Assembly: GCA_036389715.1 (NCBI GenBank)
Contig: DASVWH010000107.1
Coordinates: forward strand, 1-64,000
DNA length: 64,000 bases
DNA from: DASVWH01 sp036389715
GTDB lineage: Bacteria > Acidobacteriota > Blastocatellia > Pyrinomonadales > Pyrinomonadaceae
Reading direction: 5' to 3'
This document shows positions 1 through 8,224 of the stretch, piece after piece. The translations under genes and the position numbers were made by a program. The notes under the pieces are model-generated. The model was not told where the DNA came from. It ran no database searches and was given only the letters and a program-made list of their open reading frames with translations. Numbering within the stretch: position 1 is the first letter of the stretch; every line of letters starts with the position of its first letter.

Positions 1-380
1 CCGTCGCCGCGCCAAACGAGGCCGGGGTTATAGACAATCTACTGCGTGAAACTTCCGCCTCCGTCAAAGCTTTCACAGACCTCTCGCTGCCGGAAGTGAC
101 GGCGCTGCTATCGCGCTCCATGCTCTTCGTCGGCAACGACAGCGGCATCGCACACATCGCGGCGGCCGTGCGGACTCCATCGGTCGTCATCTTCGGCTCG
201 TCCAACGTCGCGCACTGGCGTCCCTGGGCCGCGGCGGCCGCCGAGGTAGTGCGCGAAGAGTTGGCCTGCCAGCCCTGCGCTGGCTATAGCTGCGGCGAAT
301 TTGAGACGCCCGAATGCATCCGCCGCGTCCCGGTCGAGCGCGTCACGGCGGCCGTCGGGCGCGTGCTGGAAGAAGATTAG
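1..380 (+). CDS. glycosyltransferase family 9 (heptosyltransferase-like), C-terminal part
   Basis: The reading frame is open from base 3, so the gene begins before the window and only about 125 C-terminal residues are present. The segment with NDSGIAHIAAA followed by PSVVIFGSS is the nucleotide-sugar-binding loop typical of family 9 glycosyltransferases (WaaC/WaaF/RfaF group), which add ADP-heptose to the lipopolysaccharide inner core at the cytoplasmic face. A Cys-rich stretch near the end (CQPCAGYSCG, then PECI) is also common in this family. The next gene, 65 bases downstream, is a heptose-phosphate kinase, which supports a role in heptose metabolism or transfer. The acceptor cannot be told from this fragment. 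Confidence 0.85.
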   Translation, partial: VAAPNEAGVIDNLLRETSASVKAFTDLSLPEVTALLSRSMLFVGNDSGIAHIAAAVRTPSVVIFGSSNVAHWRPWAAAAAEVVREELACQPCAGYSCGEFETPECIRRVPVERVTAAVGRVLEED

Positions 381-445
381 TAAACGCAGGCTGGCAGGCT
401 GGAGGTCCGGCCAGACCGGCTCGCGGCCCGCCGAGCCCCTGATTT

Positions 446-1447
446 ATGAATCAACTACCCCTAGAGCGCGCCGCCCGGATCGTGCAGCGCATCAGCGAGC
501 GCCAGGTCCTGGTCTACGGCGACCTGATGCTCGACGAGTTTGTCTGGGGCGACGTGACGCGCATCTCGCCGGAAGCGCCCGTCCCAGTCGTAGACATCAG
601 GCGCGAGTCGGTTCACCTGGGCGGCGCGGCCAACGTGCTGGCGAACCTGGTGGCGCTCGGCGCACGGGCGGGCGTCGTCGGCGTCGTCGGCGATGACAGG
701 GCGGGCGTGACGCTCCGCGCAGAGTTGAAGGCCGCAGGCGCGCTCCGGCCAGACGATTCGCTCGTGATTGACGAGGGCCGCCCCTCGACCGTCAAGACGC
801 GCATCATCGCGCACAGCCAGTTGGTCGTCCGCGCAGACAGAGAAGAGCGCGCGCCCGTCCGCCCGGAGATTGAAGAGCGGCTGATCGAGGCCCTGACAAA
901 AGCTGTTCGGGAGGCTGACGCTTTCGTCGTTTCGGATTATGATAAGGGCGCTGTCACGCCCGGGGTGCTTTCAGCGGTCCTGCCGCTCGCTTACGAGCGC
1001 GGCATTCCCGTCCTGATTGACCCGAAGATTCGCAACTTCGACGCTTACCGCCCGGCCACGCTCGTCACGCCGAATCACCACGAGGCGCTGCGGCTGACGA
1101 ACACGGAAGACCAGACGGACGAAGGCTTGAAGGTGGCGGCCCGCCTGATTCGCGACAGGCTCGGCTGCGAGTCCGTGCTGGTCACGCGCGGCGAGCGCGG
1201 GATGATGCTGCTCGAAGGCGCGCGCGCCGAGCCCGTCTATGTCCAGACCGTCGCGCGTGAGGTTTACGATGTGACGGGCGCCGGCGATACGGTGATCGCG
1301 ACGCTCGCGGCCTCGCTGGCGGCCGGGGCGGGGATGCTCGAAGCGGCCATCCTCGCAAATCACGCAGCCGGAATCGTCGTCGGAAAGGTCGGGACGGCCA
1401 CGGCGACGGCCCGCGAACTCGTCCACTCCATCGAGAGCGAGACCTGA
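446..1447 (+). CDS. hldE: D-glycero-beta-D-manno-heptose-7-phosphate kinase
   Basis: A 333-residue PfkB/ribokinase-family kinase matching the N-terminal half of HldE (RfaE domain I; HldA in two-gene organisms). It would phosphorylate heptose 7-phosphate at C1 on the way to ADP-heptose. Visible features are the glycine-rich substrate loop GGAANVLANL (about residue 58), the NHHE stretch near residue 210, and the C-terminal anion hole VTGAGDTV with the catalytic Asp at residue 281. The C-terminal cytidylyltransferase domain of bifunctional HldE is absent, so this is a kinase-only form and the nucleotidyltransferase must be elsewhere. It follows a heptosyltransferase-like gene. No strong ribosome binding site precedes the start. 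Confidence 0.88.
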   Translation: MNQLPLERAARIVQRISERQVLVYGDLMLDEFVWGDVTRISPEAPVPVVDIRRESVHLGGAANVLANLVALGARAGVVGVVGDDRAGVTLRAELKAAGALRPDDSLVIDEGRPSTVKTRIIAHSQLVVRADREERAPVRPEIEERLIEALTKAVREADAFVVSDYDKGAVTPGVLSAVLPLAYERGIPVLIDPKIRNFDAYRPATLVTPNHHEALRLTNTEDQTDEGLKVAARLIRDRLGCESVLVTRGERGMMLLEGARAEPVYVQTVAREVYDVTGAGDTVIATLAASLAAGAGMLEAAILANHAAGIVVGKVGTATATARELVHSIESET

Positions 1448-1499
1448 CGGCCCGGAACTGCAAAGCCCTGCTGCTGCGAGAAGACTTCGACCGCCCCCG

Positions 1500-1577
1500 G
1501 TTGAAAACCCTCGATCGAACCATCTTTGATTGAGACTTTTCGATTAAGCATCTTCGATTGACCATCTTTGATTTAAC
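1500..1577. repeat. imperfect tandem repeat, about 14-base period
   Basis: Between the kinase and the SGNH lipoprotein gene, variants of TCGATT.(A/G).CATCT recur four to five times (e.g. TCGATTAAGCATCT and TCGATTGACCATCT back to back). The tract is AT-richer than its surroundings. No coding function; role unknown. Confidence 0.6.
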
Positions 1578-1592
1578 GCCCGAGGTTTCCAG

Positions 1593-2783
1593 ATGAAGAG
1601 TCGCCCCCAACTCGTTATCGCCAGCGCGTTCGTGCTGCTGCTGGCGGCGCTTGCCTTCAACGGCTGCGGCGGGCAGGCCCCGCACGCGACACTCAGAATC
1701 AGCATCCCACGCAACCTGACGCACATCGCCGTCGGCCGGACATCGCGCCTCTTCGCCTACGAAGAGTACCGCGAGCAGGGCTCGACCGAGATTGACGCGG
1801 CCCACGCGGCGACCGCGCGGGATTTCCTGCGCGCGCCCATCGCGGCCCGCTGGAGCGTCTCGGACGCAGGGCTCGCTTCCATCAGCGACGACGGCACGCT
1901 CTCTGCGCTCAGGCCCGGACGGGTCACGCTCAAGAGCGCCTGGCAGAGCTATGAAGCCTCGACGACGGTCGAAGTGGTCAGGGCCCTGCCGGTGGATTAC
2001 CTGCCTCAGCTCTCTTCGCGCGGCTCGCAGTGCCAGCCGCAGGGAGTGTCGGTCAGCCTCGGACAGGACCGCGTGCTGCGCTTGAGCCTCAGCCTTGAGG
2101 GAACGGACTGCCAGGATGTCGCGTTTGAAGCCGCAGCGCCGGAGCGCCCGCTGCCCTGGGAGTTCGATATTCCGGGCGGGCGGCTGCGCCTGACGCACGC
2201 AGAGGGCGCAATCGTCAGCGGCGAGGCGAGTCTGCCGGGCGCAAGCGGCGAGATAGCCTTCACCGCCTGGACCGACGGCGACGGCGCGTATCCCTTATCG
2301 CTGCGCGGCAAGACGGTCCTGCTGGTCGGCGATTCGATGGCCGAAGGCGTCGGCCCCTGGCTGCAAAAGAGGGCGGAAGCGGCGGGTGCGAGATTCATTG
2401 ACGGGCACGAGTGCAGCTCGACGATTGTCTGGTGGGAGGGAGCCGGAAAGCTCAGGGAATTGCTCGCGCTCTACAGGCCGGACGTGCTCTTTATCGCGCT
2501 CGGCTCGAATGAAATCTTCCTCCAGCAGCCGGAAGCACGCGCGCCCTTAATCAGGCAGATGGTGGCCGAGATAGGCTCGCGCCCGGCCTACTGGATCGGG
2601 CCGCCGTGCTGGAAGCCCGACACAGGCTTGATTCGCGTCATCGAAGAGAATTTCCAGCCCGGCCACTTCTACAACTCGAACGAGCTGAAGGTCGCGCGCC
2701 AGCCCGACGGCAAGCACCCGACCCCGCAAGGCTATGCCGAATGGACCGAGCTGGTCTGGAGCTGGTACGCGAGAGCTGTTTGA
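1593..2783 (+). CDS. lipoprotein with Ig-like domain and SGNH-hydrolase domain
   Basis: A 396-residue protein with a lipoprotein signal (hydrophobic segment ending LAFNGCGG, lipidated Cys near residue 25), so it is probably anchored in the envelope. Residues about 75-125 look like a Big_2 bacterial Ig-like domain (SDAGLASISDDGTLSA, then GRVTLKSAW). The C-terminal half has the SGNH/GDSL hydrolase blocks: GDSMAEG (Ser near residue 247), ALGSNEIF, and DGKHPTPQGY with the Asp/His pair near residue 371. The family removes or transfers acyl groups on sugars or lipids; next to LPS-core genes a role in envelope polysaccharide acylation is possible, but that is inference. Confidence 0.75.
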   Translation: MKSRPQLVIASAFVLLLAALAFNGCGGQAPHATLRISIPRNLTHIAVGRTSRLFAYEEYREQGSTEIDAAHAATARDFLRAPIAARWSVSDAGLASISDDGTLSALRPGRVTLKSAWQSYEASTTVEVVRALPVDYLPQLSSRGSQCQPQGVSVSLGQDRVLRLSLSLEGTDCQDVAFEAAAPERPLPWEFDIPGGRLRLTHAEGAIVSGEASLPGASGEIAFTAWTDGDGAYPLSLRGKTVLLVGDSMAEGVGPWLQKRAEAAGARFIDGHECSSTIVWWEGAGKLRELLALYRPDVLFIALGSNEIFLQQPEARAPLIRQMVAEIGSRPAYWIGPPCWKPDTGLIRVIEENFQPGHFYNSNELKVARQPDGKHPTPQGYAEWTELVWSWYARAV

Positions 2784-2929
2784 GAGGCTGCGCTGTCTGC
2801 GCCTGCGCCTTGCCGGGAGAAGGCAGAGAGTGTGTGTTCCTCATCCAGCGCCCGGCCCCTGTCGCGGCCTGCATATGGCTCAGAGGCCCTGCGCCGGTCT
2901 CGCCCTTGATCCCTCATTTTCACTATCTT

Positions 2930-3628
2930 CTACTTGCCTTTCATGCGCGGGCGCGGGTTGCCGAGGGGGCCGGGCTTGTTGACGGGGCCGGGTTTAGTTC
3001 CGCTGCCGGGCCTGGGACTAAACCTGGGCGCGCGGGCCTCTACGGTGAGGGCCGGGCCGCTGGTCTGTGTCAGGCTGGCATTGATAAAGCGCGGCGGACG
3101 GGTCGAGACCAATCCCCAGAAGAAAGAGCTTTCGCCTTTGCCGCGGCTGCTGCCCGCGCAGACCGGGGAGGCGAACGTGAAAGTGATGCTGTTGCCGGTC
3201 CGCTCGGCCGAGGCCAGCCCGACGCTGCCGAGCCCGCCGCCCGTCACGACGTAGACCTCGTCGCTCGCCCGCCCGTCGCCGTTATAGTCAATCGTGCCGA
3301 CGACCGGGCCGAAGTTCAGTGTGACGGAAGTGACGCAGCCGATGTTGGTGATTCCGGCCACCTGGCGCAGGTCAACGCGGTACTCGTAGCCGAAGAGCCC
3401 TCCGGCGGGCGAGCCTGGCAAGCCCTTGAGCGTCCGCGATTGGAGAAAGCCCTCGCCGCTGGAACCGGGAAGCTCGATGGGAGCTGTGGTATCGTTGACG
3501 ACGACGGTGCAGGACGCATCGAAGATGCAGTTGATGGGCGGCGCGCTGACGTTGACGACCGAAAGCGGCACGGCGCGGGCGCTCGTCGCCAGCAGCGCAC
3601 AGACAACAGCGAGCAGTAGCTTTCTCAT
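2930..3628 (-). CDS. small exported protein of unknown function
   Basis: A 232-residue protein if it starts at base 3628, where AAGGAG lies about 7 bases upstream and the next residues (MRKLLLAVVCALLATSARA) form a clean signal peptide. The frame stays open for 70 more codons upstream but that part lacks protein-like character. The mature part is predicted mainly beta, with two Cys near CIFDASC and another in NIGCVTSV, and ends with a Pro/Gly/Lys/Arg-rich basic tail. I do not recognise the family. It is divergent from the PBP4 gene and convergent with the SGNH lipoprotein gene. Confidence 0.65.
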   Translation of the reverse strand: MRKLLLAVVCALLATSARAVPLSVVNVSAPPINCIFDASCTVVVNDTTAPIELPGSSGEGFLQSRTLKGLPGSPAGGLFGYEYRVDLRQVAGITNIGCVTSVTLNFGPVVGTIDYNGDGRASDEVYVVTGGGLGSVGLASAERTGNSITFTFASPVCAGSSRGKGESSFFWGLVSTRPPRFINASLTQTSGPALTVEARAPRFSPRPGSGTKPGPVNKPGPLGNPRPRMKGK

Positions 3629-3924
3629 CGGACTCTCCTTAAGTCGAGCAGCCCGCATCCAGGGCAGGCTCGCGGCGAATGGACGGTGAAGATTCCGGCT
3701 CTTTCGCGGTCGGCTCTTTGAGAGGGGAAGCGCCGCTCCGCTTTGCCCGCTGAAGTGGCCTCTCTCCGGCGAGCCATCAAAGGGCCTGACCTCCCGGCTC
3801 CGCGGAGCGAAGATATTTCCTTGCCCGGCCCGTGTCAAGGCGGACGGCCTTCGGGCACGGGGCGCTGAGACCGGAAACGCCGGGGGGCCGCCGGGCGGCG
3901 CAACGAACGTCGAAAATAATCGTT

Positions 3925-5652
3925 ATGATGACCAAAAAGAATCAAGCATCCAGGCTTCTCTCTCTCCTTCTACTGCTCACGCTCGGCGCGAGCGCGCTCC
4001 TGCCCGTCGCCGCGCAGGAACCCCAGAGGCGCGAGCGCAGAGTCAATCCGACGGCTGCGCCAGTGCCGACGCCTGCGCCGACGCCCCTGCCGACGCCGCA
4101 GCCTGCGCCCGCCCCCGTCACGCCCGTCACGCCCGCGCCCGGCACTGGCAGCGCGCTCCAGACGGTCGAAGAGTTGCGGGCGCGCATTCAAGAGGTGATG
4201 CACAGGCCGGAGCTTGCGCCCATCCAGTTTGCGGTCAAGGTGTCATCGCTCGATACGGGGCGCACCATCTACGAAGAGAACGCGGGCAAGCTCTTGATGC
4301 CCGCCTCCAACATGAAGATTTACACGATAGCGGCCGCGCTCGACCGGCTCTCGCCCGACTATCGTTTCACGACCTCCGTTTACGCGCAGGCGCGGCCCGA
4401 TGCGGCGGGCACGATCAGGGGCGACCTGACCGTCTACGGGCGCGGCGACCCGAGCTTCGCGGCGGGCTTCTATAACGGCGACTACTACCGCGCGATTGAC
4501 GACCTGGCGGCGCGCATCGCGGCCGCGGGCGTGCGACGCGTCGAGGGCGACCTGGTCGGCGACGAGAGCTATTTCAGCGGGCCTGTGCTCGGCATCGGCT
4601 GGGAATGGGACGACCTGCAAACGGCGGACGCGGCCGAAGTAAGCGCGCTCTCCGTTAACAATAACGCCGTTGACCTGCTGGTCAGGCCGGGTCCGGGCGT
4701 CGGCACGGCCTGTGCGGTCACGACCGGGCCGCCGACGCCGCTCGTCACCATCGTCAATCGCACGACGACGACCGCTCCCGGAACTAAGAGAGACATTCGC
4801 TTGCGCCGCGCGCTCGGCGGAAACGTGGTCGAAGTGACGGGCAGCCTGCCGCTCGACGACAGGACGGACAAGGGCTACGCGGGAAGCATCGCGATTACCA
4901 ACCCGGCGCTGCTGTTCGTCTACATGCTGCGCACCTCGCTCGCGCAGAAGGGCGTGACCATCAGCGGGCGCTCGCGCACCGTTGACGCGACGACGCCCGG
5001 CGCTATCTCCTACAGGCCCGCGCAGACCGACGCCGCATTAATTCGCTCGACGCCCTCTCAAACACCCGCCATCGAGATTGCCAGCAGGCAGTCGCCGCCC
5101 TTGAGCGAGATTGCGGCGCAGACCCTCAAGCCGAGCCAGAATCTCTACACAGAGCTAATCCTGCGCGCGGTCGGGCAGGCCGCTCCGACCAATACTGACG
5201 GGCCTGATCCGGGGCGAACGAGCGTCGAGGCGGGAGTGCTGGCGGTCAAGGCTTTCCTGCGCCAGGCCGGAGTTGATCCGGGCTCGCTGATTATGGCCGA
5301 CGGCTCCGGGCTCTCGCGCCACAACTACATCACGGCTGCGGGAACGCTCCAACTGCTCGCCTACATGAGCCGCCATCGCTATGCCAACGCCTTTCGCAGC
5401 GCGCTGCCGGTGGCTGGCGTTGACGGCACGCTGCGCACACGGATGAGGGGAACTCCCGCCGCGGGCAACGTCCGCGCCAAGACGGGCACGATCAGCGATG
5501 TCGCCACGCTCTCCGGTTATGTGACGAGCGCGGGCGGCGAGCGCCTGGCCTTCTCCATCCTGGTCAACAATTACCCGGAAGGCTCGAACGTCCGCCGCAG
5601 CTACATAGACACCATCGCCGTCATGCTCGCGTCCTTCGCCGGGCGCTCTTAG
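3925..5652 (+). CDS. dacB: D-alanyl-D-alanine carboxypeptidase/endopeptidase, PBP4 (S13) family
   Basis: About 575 residues. A signal peptide (KKNQASRLLSLLLLLTL...ALLPVAAQ) is followed by a Pro/Thr-Ala linker (residues about 40-75) and the peptidase S13 domain. The three penicillin-binding motifs are visible: SNMK with nucleophile Ser near residue 128, SQN near 404, and KTG near 519. The enzyme trims or cleaves D-Ala-containing cross-links of peptidoglycan in the periplasm. The long gap between the first two motifs matches the PBP4 insertion domains. Tandem ATGs at 3925 and 3928 are the likely starts; upstream in-frame codons precede the signal peptide and look non-coding. dapF, which makes meso-DAP for the same wall, follows. 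Confidence 0.88.
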   Translation: MMTKKNQASRLLSLLLLLTLGASALLPVAAQEPQRRERRVNPTAAPVPTPAPTPLPTPQPAPAPVTPVTPAPGTGSALQTVEELRARIQEVMHRPELAPIQFAVKVSSLDTGRTIYEENAGKLLMPASNMKIYTIAAALDRLSPDYRFTTSVYAQARPDAAGTIRGDLTVYGRGDPSFAAGFYNGDYYRAIDDLAARIAAAGVRRVEGDLVGDESYFSGPVLGIGWEWDDLQTADAAEVSALSVNNNAVDLLVRPGPGVGTACAVTTGPPTPLVTIVNRTTTTAPGTKRDIRLRRALGGNVVEVTGSLPLDDRTDKGYAGSIAITNPALLFVYMLRTSLAQKGVTISGRSRTVDATTPGAISYRPAQTDAALIRSTPSQTPAIEIASRQSPPLSEIAAQTLKPSQNLYTELILRAVGQAAPTNTDGPDPGRTSVEAGVLAVKAFLRQAGVDPGSLIMADGSGLSRHNYITAAGTLQLLAYMSRHRYANAFRSALPVAGVDGTLRTRMRGTPAAGNVRAKTGTISDVATLSGYVTSAGGERLAFSILVNNYPEGSNVRRSYIDTIAVMLASFAGRS

Positions 5653-5763
5653 CAGAGAATAAAGCCGGGCGCCGCAGGGGCAGGACCAAAAGCCCTCCGC
5701 CGCCTTTGTGAACGCGGGCGCAATGTGGCACAATCAGTCGCCCGCCGCCAGGGAAGCCCCGAC

Positions 5764-5790
5764 CAACCGCAGCGGTTGTCTGCCAGGCAG
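5764..5790. promoter_or_regulatory. two adjacent odd-centred palindromes upstream of dapF
   Basis: CAACCGC-A-GCGGTTG (7-base arms, centre 5771) is followed at once by CTGCC-A-GGCAG (5-base arms, centre 5785). They lie 35-60 bases before the dapF start, where an operator would be expected. Possible regulator binding site; no regulator is implied by the sequence. Confidence 0.35.
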
Positions 5791-5825
5791 GAAGAGATTT
5801 TCCACCGAACGGCTCAGAGCATTCG

Positions 5826-6680
5826 ATGCAGTTCATTAAATTCCACGGCTTCGGCAACGACTATCTGGTCTTTGAAGCGGAGCGGCTCGATGGGATAGCT
5901 TCCCTCAACGAGTTCGCCCGCGCCATCTGCGACAGGCACTACGGCGCGGGCGCGGACGGCATCACGGTCGTCAGTCGCTCCCGTGAAGAGAGCGCGGATT
6001 TCGCCGTCCGCATCTTCAACGCCGACGGCAGCGAGGCGAATCTTTCCGGCAACGGGACGCGCTGCACGGTCGCCTATCTTTATTACCGCCGGCTCTGGTC
6101 CGGGGACGAACTGCGGCTCAAGACGCGCTCGGGCGTTAAGGGCTACCGGCTGCGCGAACGGCTCAGCGACGGGCATTACTGGTTTGAATCGGAGCTTGGC
6201 CAGCCGGGGCTCGACAGCGCCTCCGTTCCGATGCTGACGGACGGTCCGAGAGAGCGCGTCACGGATTACCCGCTCACGGTTGACGGCCAAACGGTCAAGG
6301 TCACGGCCCTTTCGATGGGCAACCCGAACTGCTGCATCTTCGTTGACGATTTTGAGCAGTTGGACTGGCGCTCGACGGGTCGGCTGCTTGAGACTCATCG
6401 GCAATTCCCGGAACGGACCAACGTCGTCTTCGTGCGCGTGCGCGACCGGAGCAACATCGAAGTCAGGCTCTGGGAACGCGGCGTCGGCGAGACCTTCTCT
6501 TCGGGGACCTGCTCTTGCGCGGCCGTCGTCGCCAGCGTCATTAACGGCAAGACCGGGCGGCAGGTCAACGTCGAGACGCCGGGCGGGTTAATCGAAGTTT
6601 TATGGCGGGAGGACGGAGAGGTCCTGATGACGGGGCGCGCCGACGTGGTTTACAGCGGCGAGTGGCTCGGCCAGACCTGA
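5826..6680 (+). CDS. dapF: diaminopimelate epimerase, atypical active site
   Basis: A 284-residue protein of the DapF family, which interconverts LL- and meso-diaminopimelate for lysine and peptidoglycan. It keeps the N-terminal FHGFGNDY block, SGNGTRC with the first catalytic Cys at residue 80, and GNPNCCIFVDD. The second catalytic block, normally GxGET.ACGTG, here reads GVGETFSSGTCSC: the residue aligned with the second catalytic Cys is Ser226, with Cys at 229 and 231. Length and the rest of the fold are normal. It could be an active Cys/Ser epimerase, use a neighbouring Cys, or act on another substrate. A peptidoglycan peptidase gene lies just upstream. Confidence 0.82.
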   Translation: MQFIKFHGFGNDYLVFEAERLDGIASLNEFARAICDRHYGAGADGITVVSRSREESADFAVRIFNADGSEANLSGNGTRCTVAYLYYRRLWSGDELRLKTRSGVKGYRLRERLSDGHYWFESELGQPGLDSASVPMLTDGPRERVTDYPLTVDGQTVKVTALSMGNPNCCIFVDDFEQLDWRSTGRLLETHRQFPERTNVVFVRVRDRSNIEVRLWERGVGETFSSGTCSCAAVVASVINGKTGRQVNVETPGGLIEVLWREDGEVLMTGRADVVYSGEWLGQT

Positions 6681-6770
6681 TTTCGACCCCGTCTTTGCTG
6701 CCGGAAATCGTTTCGCAGTGCTTCATCTTTATCAATCAGGAATCTTCAGGTTTCAAAGTAAGTTAACCCC

Positions 6771-8039
6771 ATGAAAAATCGCTTGAGTGAATCTCATCAA
6801 CGCCCGTCGAAGACTGCGGGCCATCGCTGGTTGAGCGCTTCGATCCTGGCGGCCCTGCTGGCGGCGCTGCCGGTCCTGAGCGGCTGCGGCGGTAAAGCGG
6901 AGAGCAAGTCCGTCACGGAGTCGCGCGAGAGCGAGCTGCGCAATGCCCCGGCCGTGCGTCTGCCCCCGAGCGTTTCGACCTGGCTCGGCAATCCGTCGCG
7001 GAGCTTTTACGGCTCCGGCCCCTGGACCGACGACCCGCTCGAAGTTATCTGGAAGTTTAAGACCAAGTCCATCAGCGGACGGCTTCACAAAGACCCCTGG
7101 GGCGGCACTTCCTGGCCCGGCCAGCCCTCCGTCAGCGGCGACCGAGTCTACTTCGGCTCGGCCGACGGCAACGTTTATTGCCTGAGCACCAAGGACGGCA
7201 GCCTCGTCTGGAATTTCAAGGCCGAGGATAGTCTTAAGGCCACGCCCACGATTGTCGGCGACCGGATCATCGCCAGCGGCCTGGACCATTACATCTATTG
7301 CCTGAACGCAGGGGACGGCACGCTCATCTGGAAATACAAGACCGGGTTTGAAGTTGACGGCTCGGTCGCAGCCATTGACGGCCGCCTCTATTTCGGCAGC
7401 GAGGACCACTTCTTTTACTGCCTGAGCCTGGCGGACGGCTCGCTCGTCTATAAGACGGAGCGGCTCGGCTCGATGGAGGGCAGCGTCTCGGCTCACGACG
7501 GGCGCATCTACGTCGGCACGGAGCAGGGCGATCTTTTCTGTCTCAACATGGCCGACGGCGCTGTCATCTGGAAGGCACGCATCGGCGCGGACTCCGACTC
7601 GACGCCTGCCGTCGCGGGCGGCCTCGTCTACACGGCGGCGGAGGACGGCAACATCAGCGCCTACAGGCAGGAGACGGGCGAGCGCGCCTGGACCTTCAAG
7701 ACGGGCGGCGGCGTCTGGGCCAGCCCCATCGTCTCGCAGGGCCGCATCTACATCGGCTCAAGCGATCATTACCTCTACTGCCTGACCGCCGACAAAGGCC
7801 AGGTTATCTGGCGACATAAGACGCGCGGCGAAATCTGGGGGACAGCGCCGGTCGTTGACGGCCGAGTCGTCTTCGGAGACAAAGCGGGCTGGATGTACAT
7901 GCTCTCGGCCGCGGACGGGCAGTTGATTTCGGAGCTGAAGATCGGAGAGAACATCAACTCCACGCCCGCCATCGCGCAGGGCCGCATCTACATCGGAGCC
8001 TTCAACGGCGACCTCTACAGCCTGGGAGCGAATAAGTAA
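6771..8039 (+). CDS. PQQ-binding-like beta-propeller lipoprotein
   Basis: A 422-residue protein with a lipoprotein signal (hydrophobic core, then LSGCGG, Cys near residue 42). The rest consists of repeated blades of about 40 residues with the pattern (V/I)YFGS.D..YYCL...DG.L.WK.KT, roughly eight copies, as in the quinoprotein/PQQ-like propeller families that include BamB. No quinone-binding dehydrogenase residues can be singled out, so it is more likely a scaffold or binding propeller in the envelope than an enzyme. Its stop codon TAA is the first TAA of a heptamer repeat array. Confidence 0.8.
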   Translation: MKNRLSESHQRPSKTAGHRWLSASILAALLAALPVLSGCGGKAESKSVTESRESELRNAPAVRLPPSVSTWLGNPSRSFYGSGPWTDDPLEVIWKFKTKSISGRLHKDPWGGTSWPGQPSVSGDRVYFGSADGNVYCLSTKDGSLVWNFKAEDSLKATPTIVGDRIIASGLDHYIYCLNAGDGTLIWKYKTGFEVDGSVAAIDGRLYFGSEDHFFYCLSLADGSLVYKTERLGSMEGSVSAHDGRIYVGTEQGDLFCLNMADGAVIWKARIGADSDSTPAVAGGLVYTAAEDGNISAYRQETGERAWTFKTGGGVWASPIVSQGRIYIGSSDHYLYCLTADKGQVIWRHKTRGEIWGTAPVVDGRVVFGDKAGWMYMLSAADGQLISELKIGENINSTPAIAQGRIYIGAFNGDLYSLGANK

Positions 8040-8217
8040 GCAGTAAGCAGTGAGCAGTCAGCGGTGAGCAGTGAGCAGTCAAAAGCGCGCGATGAGCAAG
8101 TCGTGAGCCCTAAACAGCTATTGTTTTTACTGCTCGCTGCTTACTCACACTCAGGCAGGAAAACTACCGGCTTCTTATCCGGTTTTTAACTGCTTACTGC
8201 TCACTGCTCACCGCTCA
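8037..8217. repeat. heptamer (TRAGCAG) repeat arrays in inverted orientation
   Basis: Six consecutive 7-base units (TAAGCAG, TAAGCAG, TGAGCAG, TCAGCGG, TGAGCAG, TGAGCAG) run from 8037 to 8078, starting with the stop codon of the propeller gene. Reverse-complement units appear at 8130-8143 (CTGCTCG, CTGCTTA) and 8190-8217 (CTGCTTA, CTGCTCA, CTGCTCA, CCGCTCA), ending 8 bases before the amidotransferase start. The arrays could pair into a long hairpin. Similar arrays lie between dnaK and dnaJ and at the end of the ECF sigma gene. Confidence 0.85.
8166..8188 (+). terminator. possible small intrinsic terminator
   Basis: ACCGG (8166-8170) and CCGGT (8179-8183) pair around an 8-base loop and are followed by a T run. 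The stem is short, so this is a weak candidate; it sits inside the larger heptamer inverted repeat. Confidence 0.35.
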
Positions 8218-8224
8218 CTCTTTT

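Noticed and set aside
5723..5742. TGGCAC upstream of dapF as a sigma-54 promoter
   Set aside because: The -12 part does not match (GTCGC in place of TTGC), so only the -24 half is present.
8037..8217. Heptamer arrays as a CRISPR array
   Set aside because: Units are contiguous 7-mers without unique spacers, and no cas gene is present.
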